Part shown: positions 30,758 to 39,178 of the stretch, one piece after another | Layout of the letters: every line of letters starts with the position of its first letter | Numbering within the stretch: position 1 is the first letter of the stretch | Origin: Terrabacter tumescens | GTDB taxonomy: Bacteria; Actinomycetota; Actinomycetes; Actinomycetales; Dermatophilaceae | Reading direction: 5' to 3' | Assembly (NCBI RefSeq): GCF_014646815.1 | Contig: NZ_BMNZ01000003.1 | Coordinates: 1-64,000 of the forward strand | Length of the DNA: 64,000 bases | The notes under the pieces: model-generated | What the model saw: only the letters and a program-made list of their open reading frames with translations | Databases searched by the model: none | Told to the model about the DNA's origin: nothing | Program-made: the position numbers and the translations under genes

Positions 30758-31642
30758 GTGAGCGTGAGCGACACTGCATCGACGCCTGCGGCCGGCCCTC
30801 GGACGGCGGCCGGGCGCCTCGGCCGGGTGCTGGTCGCAGGCCACATCACCGCCGGCAGCGGCCTGCCACCGGGAACGACCCGGCGCCACCCGACGTGGGG
30901 GCTCACGTTCGTCACCGCCGGCACCGGCCGCTACCACGACGCCCGCCACGACGAGCCCATCGGGGCAGGCACGCTCGTCGTCGTCCACCCGGGACATCCG
31001 CACTGGTACGGCGCCGACGCCGGCGGCTGGGACGAGCACTTCGTCGTGTTCGACGGCGCCGTCTTCGACTGCGCCGGACGCACCGGAGCCCTCTCCCCCG
31101 ACCGCCCGCTCGTGCACGGCCTGCCGGTGCGCCGGTGGGCCGCCCGCTTCGCCGCCTTCGACCGGCCGCGACCCGCCACGGTCGACGCGCGGGACGTCGA
31201 GGCGCTCGACCTGCTCGCAGCCCTGCTCGAGGCGCGCGACCTCGTCGACCACCCGCGGCGACACGGCCCCGTGGGCGGGGCCGGCTGGCTCGCGCGGTCG
31301 GTCGAGCTCCTCGAGGGCGACCTCACCGAGCCCCTCGACCTGGCCTCGGTGGCGGCCGAGGTCGGCCTGCCCTACGAGACGTGGCGACGGCGCTTCCGGG
31401 CCGAGACCGGGACCGGCCCGTACGCGCACCGTGCGGCTCGGCGGCTCTCCGCGGCGACCGACCTGCTCGTGCACACCGGCCTCAGCGTGCGCGACATCGC
31501 CGCCGCCACCGGGTTCACCGACGAGCGGCACCTCATCAGGCGCTTTCGCGAGGCGACCGGCGTGACGCCGCGCGCCTACCGGGACGCCGACGAGGCCGCG
31601 TCCGCGGACGGACGGACCGCCACCGACCCTCCCGCGACGTAG
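30758..31642 (+). CDS. AraC-family transcriptional regulator
   Basis: A 294-residue protein with an N-terminal cupin sensing domain (HPTWGLTFVTAGTGRYHDARHDEPIGAGTLVVVHPGHPHWY) and a C-terminal double helix-turn-helix (LDLASVAAEVGLPYETWRRRFRAETG, then VRDIAAATGFTDERHLIRRFREATGVTPRAYR). Divergent from the PhyH oxygenase, which it probably activates. A TACGTT -10 box lies 10 nt before the GTG, so the transcript has almost no leader. Confidence 0.88.
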   Translation: MSVSDTASTPAAGPRTAAGRLGRVLVAGHITAGSGLPPGTTRRHPTWGLTFVTAGTGRYHDARHDEPIGAGTLVVVHPGHPHWYGADAGGWDEHFVVFDGAVFDCAGRTGALSPDRPLVHGLPVRRWAARFAAFDRPRPATVDARDVEALDLLAALLEARDLVDHPRRHGPVGGAGWLARSVELLEGDLTEPLDLASVAAEVGLPYETWRRRFRAETGTGPYAHRAARRLSAATDLLVHTGLSVRDIAAATGFTDERHLIRRFREATGVTPRAYRDADEAASADGRTATDPPAT

Positions 31643-31737
31643 CGCACGCGCTCACCGGTGGCAGGAGACGTAGGCCGTGGCGGTCCGTCGGTTCGCCGCG
31701 GCGCCCGGACACACGGCATACGAGAACGTGCGTGTTA

Positions 31738-31777
31738 GAGGTGATGCCGGCACCCGGGCGGGTGCCGGCATCACCTC
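31738..31777. terminator. 18-bp perfect hairpin between AraC gene and ilvD
   Basis: GAGGTGATGCCGGCACCC pairs perfectly with its complement at 31760-31777 around a GGGC loop. It lies between convergent genes and can serve both strands. Confidence 0.85.
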
Positions 31778-31802
31778 GAAAGAGCTTGGAACGCCGGGCG
31801 GC

Positions 31803-33503
31803 TCAGCCGCAGACGGCGCCGCCGCTCGCGCTGCCGACGAGCTTGCGGTACTTCGCGAGGACACCGCGGGTGTACTTCGGCTCCGGGTGCGTGACGCCCT
31901 CGGCACGGCGGCGCGCCATCTCGTTGTCGTCGACGAGCACGTCGAGCGTGCCGCTCGCGACGTCGAGGCGGATGGTGTCGCCGTCGCGCACGAACGCGAT
32001 CGGTCCCTCGTCGACGGCCTCGGGTGCCACGTGGCCGACGCACAGGCCGGTCGTGCCACCGGAGAAGCGGCCGTCAGTGAGCAGCAGGACGTCCTTGCCG
32101 AGGCCGGCGCCCTTGATGGCGCCGGTCACGGCGAGCATCTCGCGCATGCCCGGGCCGCCCTTGGGACCCTCGTAGCGGATGACGACGACGTCGTTCTTCT
32201 TCAGCGAACCGGCCTCGACGGCGTCCATGGCGGCACGCTCGCCGTCGAAGACACGGGCGGTGCCCTCGAAGACCGACTCGTCGAACCCGGCCGACTTCAC
32301 GACGGCGCCCTCGGGTGCGAGCGAGCCGGTGAGGATCGTCAGGCCGCCGGTCTTGTGGATGGGCTGGGACATCTCGCGGATGACCCGGCCGTCGATGTGG
32401 GGCGGGTTGATCTCGTCGAGGTTCTCGGCCATGGTCTTGCCGGTCACCGTCAGGCAGTCGCCGTCGAGCAGCCCGGCCTCGAGGAGCGTCTTCATGACGA
32501 CGGGGATGCCGCCGATGTGGTCGATGTCCTTCATGACGAAGCTGCCGAACGGCTTGACGTCCGCCAGGTGCGGCACCTTGGCGCCGATGCGACGGAAGTC
32601 CTCGATCGTCAGGTCGACCTCTGCCTCGTGGGCGATGGCGAGCAGGTGGAGCACGGCGTTGGTCGAGCCGCCGAACGCCATGACGACGGCGATGGCGTTC
32701 TCGAACGCCGGCTTGGTCATGATGTCGCGCGCCGTGATGCCGCGTCGCAGCAGCTCGACGACCGCCTCGCCCGACTTGCGGGCGTACATGTCGCGGCGGC
32801 GGTCGGTCGCGGGCGGCGCGGCCGAGCCCGGGATCGACATGCCGATCGCCTCGGCCACGGCGGCCATGGTGTTGGCGGTGTAGAAGCCGCCGCACGCGCC
32901 CTCGCCGGGGCAGATGGCACGCTCGATGGCGTCGACGTCCTCGCGCGACATGAGACCGGCGTTGCACGCGCCGACGGCCTCGAAGGCGTCGATGATCGTG
33001 ACCTCCTTCTCGGTGCCGTCGGAGAGCTTGGCGACGCCCGGGAGGATCGTGCCGGCATACAGGAACACCGACGCGAGGTCGAGGCGCGCGGCGGCCATGA
33101 GCATGCCGGGCAGCGACTTGTCGCAGCCGGCCAGCAGCACCGAGCCGTCGAGGCGCTCGGCGTTCATGACGGTCTCGACGGAGTCGGCGATGATCTCGCG
33201 GGAGACGAGGCTGAAGTGCATGCCCTCGTGGCCCATCGAGATGCCGTCGGAGACCGAGATCGTGCCGAACTCGAGCGGATAGCCGCCCCCGGCGTGCACG
33301 CCGTCCTTGACGGCCTTGGCGAGCCGGTCGAGGGACAGGTTACAGGGGGTGATCTCGTTCCACGAGCTCGCGACCCCGATCTGGGGCTTGGCGAAGTCGT
33401 CGTCGCCGAGGCCTACCGCCCGGAGCATCCCCCGTGCCGCGGTCTTCTCGAGACCGTCGGTGACGTCGCGGCTGCGGGGCTTGATGTCAGGCGTCTGCGT
33501 CAT
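31803..33503 (-). CDS. ilvD: Dihydroxy-acid dehydratase
   Basis: An Fe-S dehydratase forming 2-keto acids for valine and isoleucine. At 566 residues, the cluster cysteines lie in [18 protein letters not shown] and [12 protein letters not shown]; the C-terminal [21 protein letters not shown] signature is present. The ATG at 33501-33503 has TATGCT 6 nt upstream (leaderless), so control here must act at initiation. A GGTGTCC/GGACACC inverted repeat lies just beyond the -10. It stands alone, apart from ilvBNC. Confidence 0.96.
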   Translation of the reverse strand: MTQTPDIKPRSRDVTDGLEKTAARGMLRAVGLGDDDFAKPQIGVASSWNEITPCNLSLDRLAKAVKDGVHAGGGYPLEFGTISVSDGISMGHEGMHFSLVSREIIADSVETVMNAERLDGSVLLAGCDKSLPGMLMAAARLDLASVFLYAGTILPGVAKLSDGTEKEVTIIDAFEAVGACNAGLMSREDVDAIERAICPGEGACGGFYTANTMAAVAEAIGMSIPGSAAPPATDRRRDMYARKSGEAVVELLRRGITARDIMTKPAFENAIAVVMAFGGSTNAVLHLLAIAHEAEVDLTIEDFRRIGAKVPHLADVKPFGSFVMKDIDHIGGIPVVMKTLLEAGLLDGDCLTVTGKTMAENLDEINPPHIDGRVIREMSQPIHKTGGLTILTGSLAPEGAVVKSAGFDESVFEGTARVFDGERAAMDAVEAGSLKKNDVVVIRYEGPKGGPGMREMLAVTGAIKGAGLGKDVLLLTDGRFSGGTTGLCVGHVAPEAVDEGPIAFVRDGDTIRLDVASGTLDVLVDDNEMARRRAEGVTHPEPKYTRGVLAKYRKLVGSASGGAVCG

Positions 33504-33509
33504 GGCTGC

Positions 33510-33515
33510 AGCATA
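33510..33515 (-). promoter_or_regulatory. -10 box of ilvD (leaderless)
   Basis: TATGCT on the minus strand, 6 nt before the ATG. Confidence 0.65.
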
Positions 33516-33519
33516 GGAC

Positions 33520-33540
33520 GGTGTCCGCTGGGTGGACACC
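33520..33540. promoter_or_regulatory. Inverted repeat overlapping the ilvD promoter spacer
   Basis: GGTGTCC (33520-33526) and GGACACC (33534-33540) flank a 7-bp spacer directly upstream of the ilvD -10, where a regulator would meet RNA polymerase. Confidence 0.45.
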
Positions 33541-33602
33541 GCATCTCACAGCCTGATCGCCGCATCGTCCCCGCGGAACCGACGACCGGGAGGGCCCGAG
33601 GA

Positions 33603-34136
33603 TCAGTCCTCACGCCCACGGCTGACGTGGAAGCGGGTCAGCTCGCACGTGCCGAGGTCGAGGTCGGCCCACTCCCCCGCGTAGTGCAGGACGGCGAGCC
33701 CGCTCGTGACGAAACCGTGGCCGAGCGCCTCGTGGGCCTCGCGCGACCCCTCACCGTCGGTGAGCAGGCTCGTCAGCTGGGCCATGGTCGGGTTGTGCCC
33801 CACGACGAGCACCGTCGAGGTGTCGCCGGCGTCCTCGCGCACCGTCTCGAGCGTCTGCTCGGAGCCGCCGAGGTAGACGCTGCGCCGGAACTCGACGAAC
33901 TCGGTGTGCGCCCCACCCCGGCACGCCTCCTCCCACGTCTGGCGCGTGCGCTGCGCCGTCGAGCAGATGACGAGGTCGGGGACGAGGCCCTCGGTGTGGA
34001 GCCAGGACCCCGCCGCCTTGGCGTCACGCCGGCCCCGAGCAGCCAGCTCGCGGTCGTGGTCGGGCTTGCCCGCCCCCTCCTCCGCCTTGGCGTGACGCAT
34101 GAGGATGAGGGTCTTCTCCCGCGAGGCGCTGCTCAT
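33603..34136 (-). CDS. sixA: SixA-like phosphohistidine phosphatase
   Basis: A 177-residue histidine phosphatase of the phosphoglycerate-mutase fold. The catalytic RHAKAE (Arg14, His15) is followed by DHDRELAARGRRDA, typical of SixA, and the second His is in VVGHNPTMAQL. Family members dephosphorylate phosphohistidine proteins such as HPt or PTS components. ATG 34134-34136 is preferred: a CATGCT box is 7 nt upstream. Another ATG 12 nt upstream overlaps that box. Confidence 0.87.
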   Translation of the reverse strand: MSSASREKTLILMRHAKAEEGAGKPDHDRELAARGRRDAKAAGSWLHTEGLVPDLVICSTAQRTRQTWEEACRGGAHTEFVEFRRSVYLGGSEQTLETVREDAGDTSTVLVVGHNPTMAQLTSLLTDGEGSREAHEALGHGFVTSGLAVLHYAGEWADLDLGTCELTRFHVSRGRED

Positions 34137-34188
34137 GGTTCCGAGCATGCCCCGATCCCCTCGGGTTGTCAGCCCGGGTGGTCCCGCG

Positions 34189-36252
34189 TCACAGCTCCAG
34201 GGCCGGCTTGATGCGCTTCGGCGTCCACATCCGCGACCGTCGGGCCGCGATCGTCGACACAGCCAGCGCGACGACAAGGTATGCCGTGAGCACCCCGAGC
34301 GACCCGAGGACCGGTCCGAGGTCGGCGCCGTAGAGCAGGCGTCGCAGGCCGTCGACCGCGTGGCTCATCGGCACGACGTGGTGCACCGCCTGCAGCGGCG
34401 CGGGCAGGGTCTGCCACGGGAAGGTGCCTCCGGCGCTGACGAGCTGCACGACCATGAAGACGAGCCCGAGGAACTTGCCGACGGCGCCGAGACGAGCCGC
34501 CAGCGCGTGCAGGATCGCGACGAACGTCATCGAGGTGAAGCAGAGGAAGAGGAAGGCGAGCACCGGGTGGGCGATCTTGATGTCGACGCCGCGTCCGACG
34601 ACGAGCACGAGGGCCGCCACCTGGACGAGCCCGACGAGCGCAGGGGCGAGCCATCCGCCGAGCGCCGTGCGGACCGAGCGCTGGCTCGTCGCGAGCGCCC
34701 GCGGTGAGAGCGGACGGACGAACAGGAAGAGGACGTAGGCGCCGATCCAGAGTGCGAGGCTCATGAAGAGCGGCGCGAGCCCGGCGCCGTAGGAGCCGGC
34801 CGACGAAAGCGAGCCGGTGGACACGCCGACGGGGTTGCCGATCGTCTGCGCCATGGCCTTGCGCTGGGCGTCGCTCGGGTCGGGGATGGAGTCGCGGCCC
34901 TTGACGAGACCGTCGTGCAGGTCGGTGGCGCCCTTGGTGAGCGCGTCGAGACCGGACGCGAGGGAGTTCGCGCCCGAGGCCAGCGAGTCGGCCCCGGTGG
35001 CGGCCTTGTCGGCGCCCGTCGTCAGCTGGCCGGCACCGGTCTTGAGCGTGTCGAGGCCGCTCGAGAGCGTGCTCGCACCGTCGCGCAGCCGAACGGCGCC
35101 CGAGTGCGCCGAGGCGATGCCGTCGGTGAGCGCCGGCGTCGCCTTCGCGAGGGCGCGGGCCCCGGTGGCGACCTGGTCGGCGCCCTTGGACAGGCGGGTC
35201 AGGTCGCTCGACGCCGACTGGATGGTCGAGTCGGCTCGGTCGACGTAGCCGTCGATCGTGTCCAGCCGTGACGTGACCAGGGACAGCTGGGCGTCCGTCA
35301 GGCCCTGCGCGCGCAGGGTGTCGAGGAAGCTCGTGCGGTCGGCGGTGATCCGGCGCTTGAGGTCGCTCGAGGCCGTCGCGGCCTTGGTGCCGTAGCCGGC
35401 GATCGTGCGGTTGCCCGCCGCGACCTGCTCGGCGCCGTCGGCCAGCTTGTCGGTCTGGGCCGGCAGGCTCGCTGTCCGGGACTGGAGCGTGCCGAGCCCG
35501 GAGGCGAGCTGGCCGGCTCCGGCCTGGAGGTCGTCGGCGCCCGCGGCCGCCTGGCCGATGCCGGTGCCGAGGCGCTTGGCCCCGGAGGACAGGTCGTGCA
35601 GGCCGCTGGCGAGGCTCGTGGCGCCGGTCGCGAGCTGGTGGGCGCCGGAGTCCGCCTTGGCCGCTCCGGCCCGCAGCTTCTCCGACCCGTCGACGGCCTT
35701 GACGAGCTGGTCGTGCACCTGGCTGAACCCGAGCAGCAGCTTGCTCGCAGCCGTCTGGCTCACCTCGCTCGCGACGGACGCCGTGACCTGCTTGATGACC
35801 TGGCTGCCGATCATCGAGGTCATGTAGTTGTTGGCGTCGTTGGTCTCGAGCACGACGGTGGCCTGCCGCGGCTTCATCTCGGCCGTCGAGGCGAGGTCGG
35901 CCGAGAAGGTCTTCGGCATGATGACCGCGAAGGCGTACGTGCCGTCGTCGACGCCGCGCAGCGCCTCGTCGTGCGAGACGCGGTGCCAGTCGAAGGACTT
36001 CGAGTCGACGAGGTGGTCGGCGACGCTGCCCCCGACCTGCAGCTTCTCCCCCGTGCTGAGCGTCGTCCCGGCGTCGTCGCTGACCACCGCGGCGGGCACC
36101 TGCGGGAACGCGCCGTACGGGTCGTGGTTGGCGTAGAGGTAGAGCCCGCCGTAGAGGGTCGGGATGAGCACGAGCGCCGCGAGGGCCAGCCGCGCGAGAC
36201 GGGAGGAGGTGAGGCGGCGCAGCTCGGCGACCGCGAGTCGGACGGGGTTCAT
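34189..36252 (-). CDS. YhgE/Pip family membrane protein
   Basis: A 687-residue protein: one N-terminal transmembrane helix (LARLALAALVLIPTLYGGLYLYA), a long extracytoplasmic region, then about five C-terminal helices of ABC-2 permease type (MSLALWIGAYVLFLFVRPLSP, LVGLVQVAALVLVVG, VVQLVSAGGTFPWQTLP). Residues 190-480 are Gly/Ala/Leu-rich repeats of the pattern GAxxLxxGxxxLxxG, forming a long coiled-coil. Relatives include the Lactococcus phage infection protein and ESX/EsaA-like proteins. It overlaps the upstream ATPase-like gene (ATGA), so the two should form a pair controlled by the divergent TetR protein. Confidence 0.88.
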   Translation of the reverse strand: MNPVRLAVAELRRLTSSRLARLALAALVLIPTLYGGLYLYANHDPYGAFPQVPAAVVSDDAGTTLSTGEKLQVGGSVADHLVDSKSFDWHRVSHDEALRGVDDGTYAFAVIMPKTFSADLASTAEMKPRQATVVLETNDANNYMTSMIGSQVIKQVTASVASEVSQTAASKLLLGFSQVHDQLVKAVDGSEKLRAGAAKADSGAHQLATGATSLASGLHDLSSGAKRLGTGIGQAAAGADDLQAGAGQLASGLGTLQSRTASLPAQTDKLADGAEQVAAGNRTIAGYGTKAATASSDLKRRITADRTSFLDTLRAQGLTDAQLSLVTSRLDTIDGYVDRADSTIQSASSDLTRLSKGADQVATGARALAKATPALTDGIASAHSGAVRLRDGASTLSSGLDTLKTGAGQLTTGADKAATGADSLASGANSLASGLDALTKGATDLHDGLVKGRDSIPDPSDAQRKAMAQTIGNPVGVSTGSLSSAGSYGAGLAPLFMSLALWIGAYVLFLFVRPLSPRALATSQRSVRTALGGWLAPALVGLVQVAALVLVVGRGVDIKIAHPVLAFLFLCFTSMTFVAILHALAARLGAVGKFLGLVFMVVQLVSAGGTFPWQTLPAPLQAVHHVVPMSHAVDGLRRLLYGADLGPVLGSLGVLTAYLVVALAVSTIAARRSRMWTPKRIKPALEL

Positions 36253-37025
36253 GCCGAGGGCTCCTTCGGGAGGTTCGGTTCGTCGGCGTCGGCAGCGGGG
36301 TCCGCCTCGTCGGGTTCGTCGGCCGTGTCGACAGCCGTGTCGTATGCCGTGTCGTCAGCCGTGTCGTGCGCCGTGTCGTCGGCGCTGGCGAGGTCGGCGG
36401 GCAGGGACGCGGCCGTCGCGGCCGCGGTCAGGACGATGACGGCGAGACCGGTCTCCGCGAGGCGCCGACAGGTCTCGAGCCACACCGTTTGGTCGCCGCC
36501 GTGCCGCTCCGGGCCGGCGAGGACCAGGACGCGCACCATGGGGTGCAGGGCCCCGAGCTCGAGCAGCAGGCTCGTGCGCACCCCGGCGGGCAGCTGCTCC
36601 CAGGGCCGTGTCGCGCGGTCGGACAGGTCGTGGGCCTCGAGGAACGCTGCCACGGCGGCGCGGCCGGCCGGCTTCTCGGCGAGCGCGAGCTCCTCCTCGA
36701 CGACGGCCTTGACCGCGATGGTGTCCTCGGGGGCCGTGACGTCGGCGACGTCGACGAGCCGGGTGCGCAGCTGGAGGTCGGCCAGGTCAGACCCGGCGCC
36801 GACGCGGATGCGGCCGCGCATCAGCTCGACGCGGCCGCCGATGGCGAGCGCCAGGGCGACCTGCGGGATGCCGGGGTCGGTCGGGACGACGGTGACCTCG
36901 CCGCGCGGCGCGGTGAACGAGACGTGCTCGACGAAGGGCTCGTGGGTGCCGGCGACACTGATGTCGTCGACCACGACGGTGCGCTGGTTGAAGCCCTGCA
37001 GGTGGGTCACCTCGGTTTCAGTCAC
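36249..37025 (-). CDS. Degenerate ABC-ATPase-like protein lacking Walker A
   Basis: A 258-residue protein with the outline of an ABC ATPase: a first strand (VVVDDISVAG), VSFTAPRGEVTVV, and a later ELGALHPMVRVLVLAGPER where signature and Walker B would be. The P-loop region reads PTDPGIPQVALAL, with no GxxxxGK[ST], and the Walker B acidic residue is missing. It probably cannot hydrolyse ATP and may be a structural partner of YhgE. The acidic tail holds five XDTA repeats. The GTG at 37023-37025 was chosen because CATACT lies 6 nt upstream; ATG at 37040 would add five residues. Confidence 0.7.
   Translation of the reverse strand: MTETEVTHLQGFNQRTVVVDDISVAGTHEPFVEHVSFTAPRGEVTVVPTDPGIPQVALALAIGGRVELMRGRIRVGAGSDLADLQLRTRLVDVADVTAPEDTIAVKAVVEEELALAEKPAGRAAVAAFLEAHDLSDRATRPWEQLPAGVRTSLLLELGALHPMVRVLVLAGPERHGGDQTVWLETCRRLAETGLAVIVLTAAATAASLPADLASADDTAHDTADDTAYDTAVDTADEPDEADPAADADEPNLPKEPSA
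36322..36381. repeat. Five 12-bp units encoding XDTA in the ATPase-like tail
   Basis: GCCGTGTCG plus three variable bases, five times in a row, giving Asp-Thr-Ala with a variable fourth residue on the coding strand. One unit boundary creates GTATGCC, the word enriched through the window. Confidence 0.85.
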
Positions 37026-37031
37026 GATACG

Positions 37032-37077
37032 AGTATGCATCCGATACGTTGTCGTATTCAATTCGAGCACGTATCCT
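37032..37077. promoter_or_regulatory. Face-to-face promoters around one operator (ATPase-like/YhgE and TetR)
   Basis: Rightward: -35 TTGTCG (37049-37054), 17 bp, -10 TATCCT (37072-37077), then 7 nt to the TetR ATG. Leftward: -35 TTGAAT (37061-37056), 18 bp, -10 CATACT (37037-37032), then 6 nt to GTG. The palindrome ATACG-TTGT-CGTAT (37044-37057) overlaps the spacer of one and the -35 of the other, so one bound TetR dimer could close both. Confidence 0.65.
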
Positions 37078-37084
37078 TGTACAC

Positions 37085-37699
37085 ATGACCACGACGGCCG
37101 AGCCCCGAATCACCGCCCGACGCCGGGCCACCCGTGACCGTGTGCTCGAGGCGGCGAGCGAGGTCTTCGCCGAGCGCGGCTTCCACGGGGCCACGGTCGA
37201 GGACATCTGCGAGCGGGCCGGCTTCACGCGGGGCGCGTTCTACTCCAACTTCAGCTCCAAGGACGACCTCGTCGTCGAGCTGTCGCAGCGCCACTCCGAG
37301 GCGCTCGTCGACCGGATCCGCCGGGCCAGCAAGCGCGAGCACGCCGGGGCCGACGAGGTCCTGCGCGACGTCTTCGCGGCTCTCGCCGACGACAGCCGCA
37401 GCAAGGAGCGCTGGCTCGTGCTGACCACGGAGTTCACCCTGCACGCGATCCGCGACCCCGAGGCGCGCCGCGCCTGGGCCGCGCAGCAGCGCCGCGTGCG
37501 CGACGAGCTCGTGACCGTCGTCGACGAGGCCGTCGCGCGCCAGGGCCTGACCCTGCCGATCCCCACCGAGCTCTTCGTGCGCGCCGCCATCTCGCTCGCG
37601 CAGGGGTCGATGACCCAGCGCCTCGTCGAGCCGCGCTCGCTCACCGTCGGCGAGCTCGAGCGCACCGTCCTGCCGATCCTGCTCGGCGTCGCCGACTGA
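37085..37699 (+). CDS. TetR-family regulator of the ATPase-like/YhgE pair
   Basis: A 204-residue protein. The helix-turn-helix AASEVFAERGFHGATVEDICERAGFTRGAFYSNFSSKDDLV at residues 22-60 is strongly conserved (AcrR type). The C-terminal domain is helical. The mRNA is probably leaderless. Its position and the operator overlapping both promoters suggest autoregulation and control of the divergent membrane pair. YhgE-linked TetR regulators usually respond to lipophilic compounds; the ligand is not visible here. Confidence 0.9.
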   Translation: MTTTAEPRITARRRATRDRVLEAASEVFAERGFHGATVEDICERAGFTRGAFYSNFSSKDDLVVELSQRHSEALVDRIRRASKREHAGADEVLRDVFAALADDSRSKERWLVLTTEFTLHAIRDPEARRAWAAQQRRVRDELVTVVDEAVARQGLTLPIPTELFVRAAISLAQGSMTQRLVEPRSLTVGELERTVLPILLGVAD

Positions 37700-37761
37700 C
37701 GCCCGACCGGCGGGCGCCGTCGCTGCGACGCGCGCTCGCGCCGACGGCCGGGGCGCGCTCG

Positions 37762-38058
37762 TCAGCCGCCGGAGACCGCGTTGATGATGTGCACGCGTGC
37801 GCCGGCCGGCACTGCCGCACCGACTCCGGCTCCGCGCGTCGCGTCCTCACCGTTGACGAACACCTTGACGTGACGACGGATCTGCCCGCGCTCGTCGCGC
37901 ACCTTGCCGTCGAGGACCCGGTGCCCCGAGAAGGCTCGGTCGAGCAGCTCCGCCACGGTCTGCGACTCGGTCGGGGACTCGACCTCGATCTCGGCCACGC
38001 CGCCGACGAGGTCGCGGAGCATGCCCGGGAGGATGACGCGAACAGGAGCGGACGGCAT
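37762..38058 (-). CDS. MoaD/ThiS-family ubiquitin-like sulfur-carrier protein
   Basis: A 98-residue beta-grasp protein ending in Gly-Gly (HIINAVSGG), the tail that is adenylated and thiocarboxylated in MoaD and ThiS. Other family marks are VRVILPGMLRD, TVAELLDRAF and VFVNGEDATR. It begins 17 nt after a BNR-propeller gene, not beside moaE, moeB or thiF, so its partner enzyme is elsewhere. A link to molybdopterin or to another sulfur transfer cannot be settled. The ATG lies inside the GTATGCC word. Confidence 0.85.
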   Translation of the reverse strand: MPSAPVRVILPGMLRDLVGGVAEIEVESPTESQTVAELLDRAFSGHRVLDGKVRDERGQIRRHVKVFVNGEDATRGAGVGAAVPAGARVHIINAVSGG

Positions 38059-38075
38059 ACGGAATCCTCTGTCTC

Positions 38076-39158
38076 TCAACCGAGCTGGGCCGCGCGCACG
38101 ACGAGCACGTCGGGCAGCTGGGTGGCGATGCGCTGGAACGACTCGCCCTCGTCGGCGGAGGCGAACACGTCTCCGTTGCGCGTGCCGAGGTAGACGCCGA
38201 CGGGGTCGGATTCGTCGAGCGAGGCGGCGTCGCGCAGCACGCACGTGTAGCTGTCGGCGGGCAGCCCGTCGGCCTGCATGCGCCAGTGCGCTCCCCCGTC
38301 GTCCGAGCGCTGCACCTGCAGCTGGGCGCCCGGCGGGATGCGCTCGCCGTCGTCCTGCACCGGGATGTTCCACACGACGCCGGGCCTGCGGGGGTGGGCG
38401 AGGATCGTGAAGCCGAAGTCGGTGGGCAGCCCGTCGGCGATGGACTCCCACGTGTGGCCGTTGTCGTCGGAGCGGTAGACGCCCTTGTGGTTCTGGGCGT
38501 AGAGCGCCCCGTCGGCCTGCCCGCGGGCGACCTTGTGCACGCACTGGCCGAACTCGGGGTACTCGTTGTCGGGCATGAAGTAGGCACGGATGCCGGGATT
38601 GCTTGCCTCCCAGGTGTTTCCGCCGTCCTCCGACCGATAGACGCCGCCGGCGCTCATGGCCACGAGCAGGTGCTCGGGATGCCCGGGCTCGGGGACGATC
38701 GTGTGCACGGCTCCCCCGCCGAAGCCCGGCTCCCAGCTCGGCCGGTGCGGGTGGTCCCACAGCCCGCGGACGAGCTCGTAGCGCTTGCCGCGGTCGGTGC
38801 TGCGGAAGAGAGCGTGGGGCTCGACGCCGGCCCACACGACGTCCGAGTCGTTGGGGTCGGGCGTCAGCTGCCAGACGCGCTCGAGCGCCGTGTCGGTGTC
38901 GGTGGGGAACGACAGGGCGCGTTCGGCGCTCTCGGTCCACGTGCGACCGCCGTCGGACGACACCTGCACGGTCGGGCCCCAGTGCCAGGACTTGACGCCG
39001 GCGAGGACCGAAGAGCGCCCCTCGCGGGTGTCCACGGCCACCGAGGCCACCTCGCTCATGAGGAAGTGCGGACCTTCGAGGGCCCACTCCCGGCGGTCGG
39101 TGCTACGCGCGATCCAGAGCCCCTTGCGCGTGCCGATGGCGACGATGGTCTCGGTCAT
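38076..39158 (-). CDS. BNR/Asp-box beta-propeller protein (sialidase-like fold, no sialidase site evident)
   Basis: A 360-residue protein with five Asp-box motifs (SSDGGRTW, SEDGGNTWE, SDDNGHTWE, SDDGGAHWR, SADEGESF), predicting a six- or seven-bladed propeller. There is no signal peptide, so it is cytoplasmic, unlike secreted sialidases. The catalytic arginine triad of true sialidases cannot be traced. Automatic annotation would call it exo-alpha-sialidase; I doubt that. It is followed by the MoaD-like gene, and a perfect 15-bp palindrome lies directly before its start. Confidence 0.8.
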   Translation of the reverse strand: MTETIVAIGTRKGLWIARSTDRREWALEGPHFLMSEVASVAVDTREGRSSVLAGVKSWHWGPTVQVSSDGGRTWTESAERALSFPTDTDTALERVWQLTPDPNDSDVVWAGVEPHALFRSTDRGKRYELVRGLWDHPHRPSWEPGFGGGAVHTIVPEPGHPEHLLVAMSAGGVYRSEDGGNTWEASNPGIRAYFMPDNEYPEFGQCVHKVARGQADGALYAQNHKGVYRSDDNGHTWESIADGLPTDFGFTILAHPRRPGVVWNIPVQDDGERIPPGAQLQVQRSDDGGAHWRMQADGLPADSYTCVLRDAASLDESDPVGVYLGTRNGDVFASADEGESFQRIATQLPDVLVVRAAQLG

Positions 39159-39173
39159 GTGGACAGTGTCCAC
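39159..39173. promoter_or_regulatory. 15-bp palindrome at the BNR gene start
   Basis: GTGGACA-G-TGTCCAC directly abuts the ATG (39156-39158). A bound regulator here would block a leaderless transcript. As RNA it is a hairpin that could hide the start codon. Confidence 0.5.
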
Positions 39174-39178
39174 TATGA

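Noticed and set aside
36249-37025. Calling the YhgE partner a functional ABC ATPase
   Set aside because: The P-loop, signature and Walker B acidic residue are all missing, so only a degenerate ATPase-like label is justified.
38076-39158. Annotation as an exo-alpha-sialidase
   Set aside because: Only the Asp-box repeats match. There is no signal peptide and I cannot trace the catalytic arginine triad.
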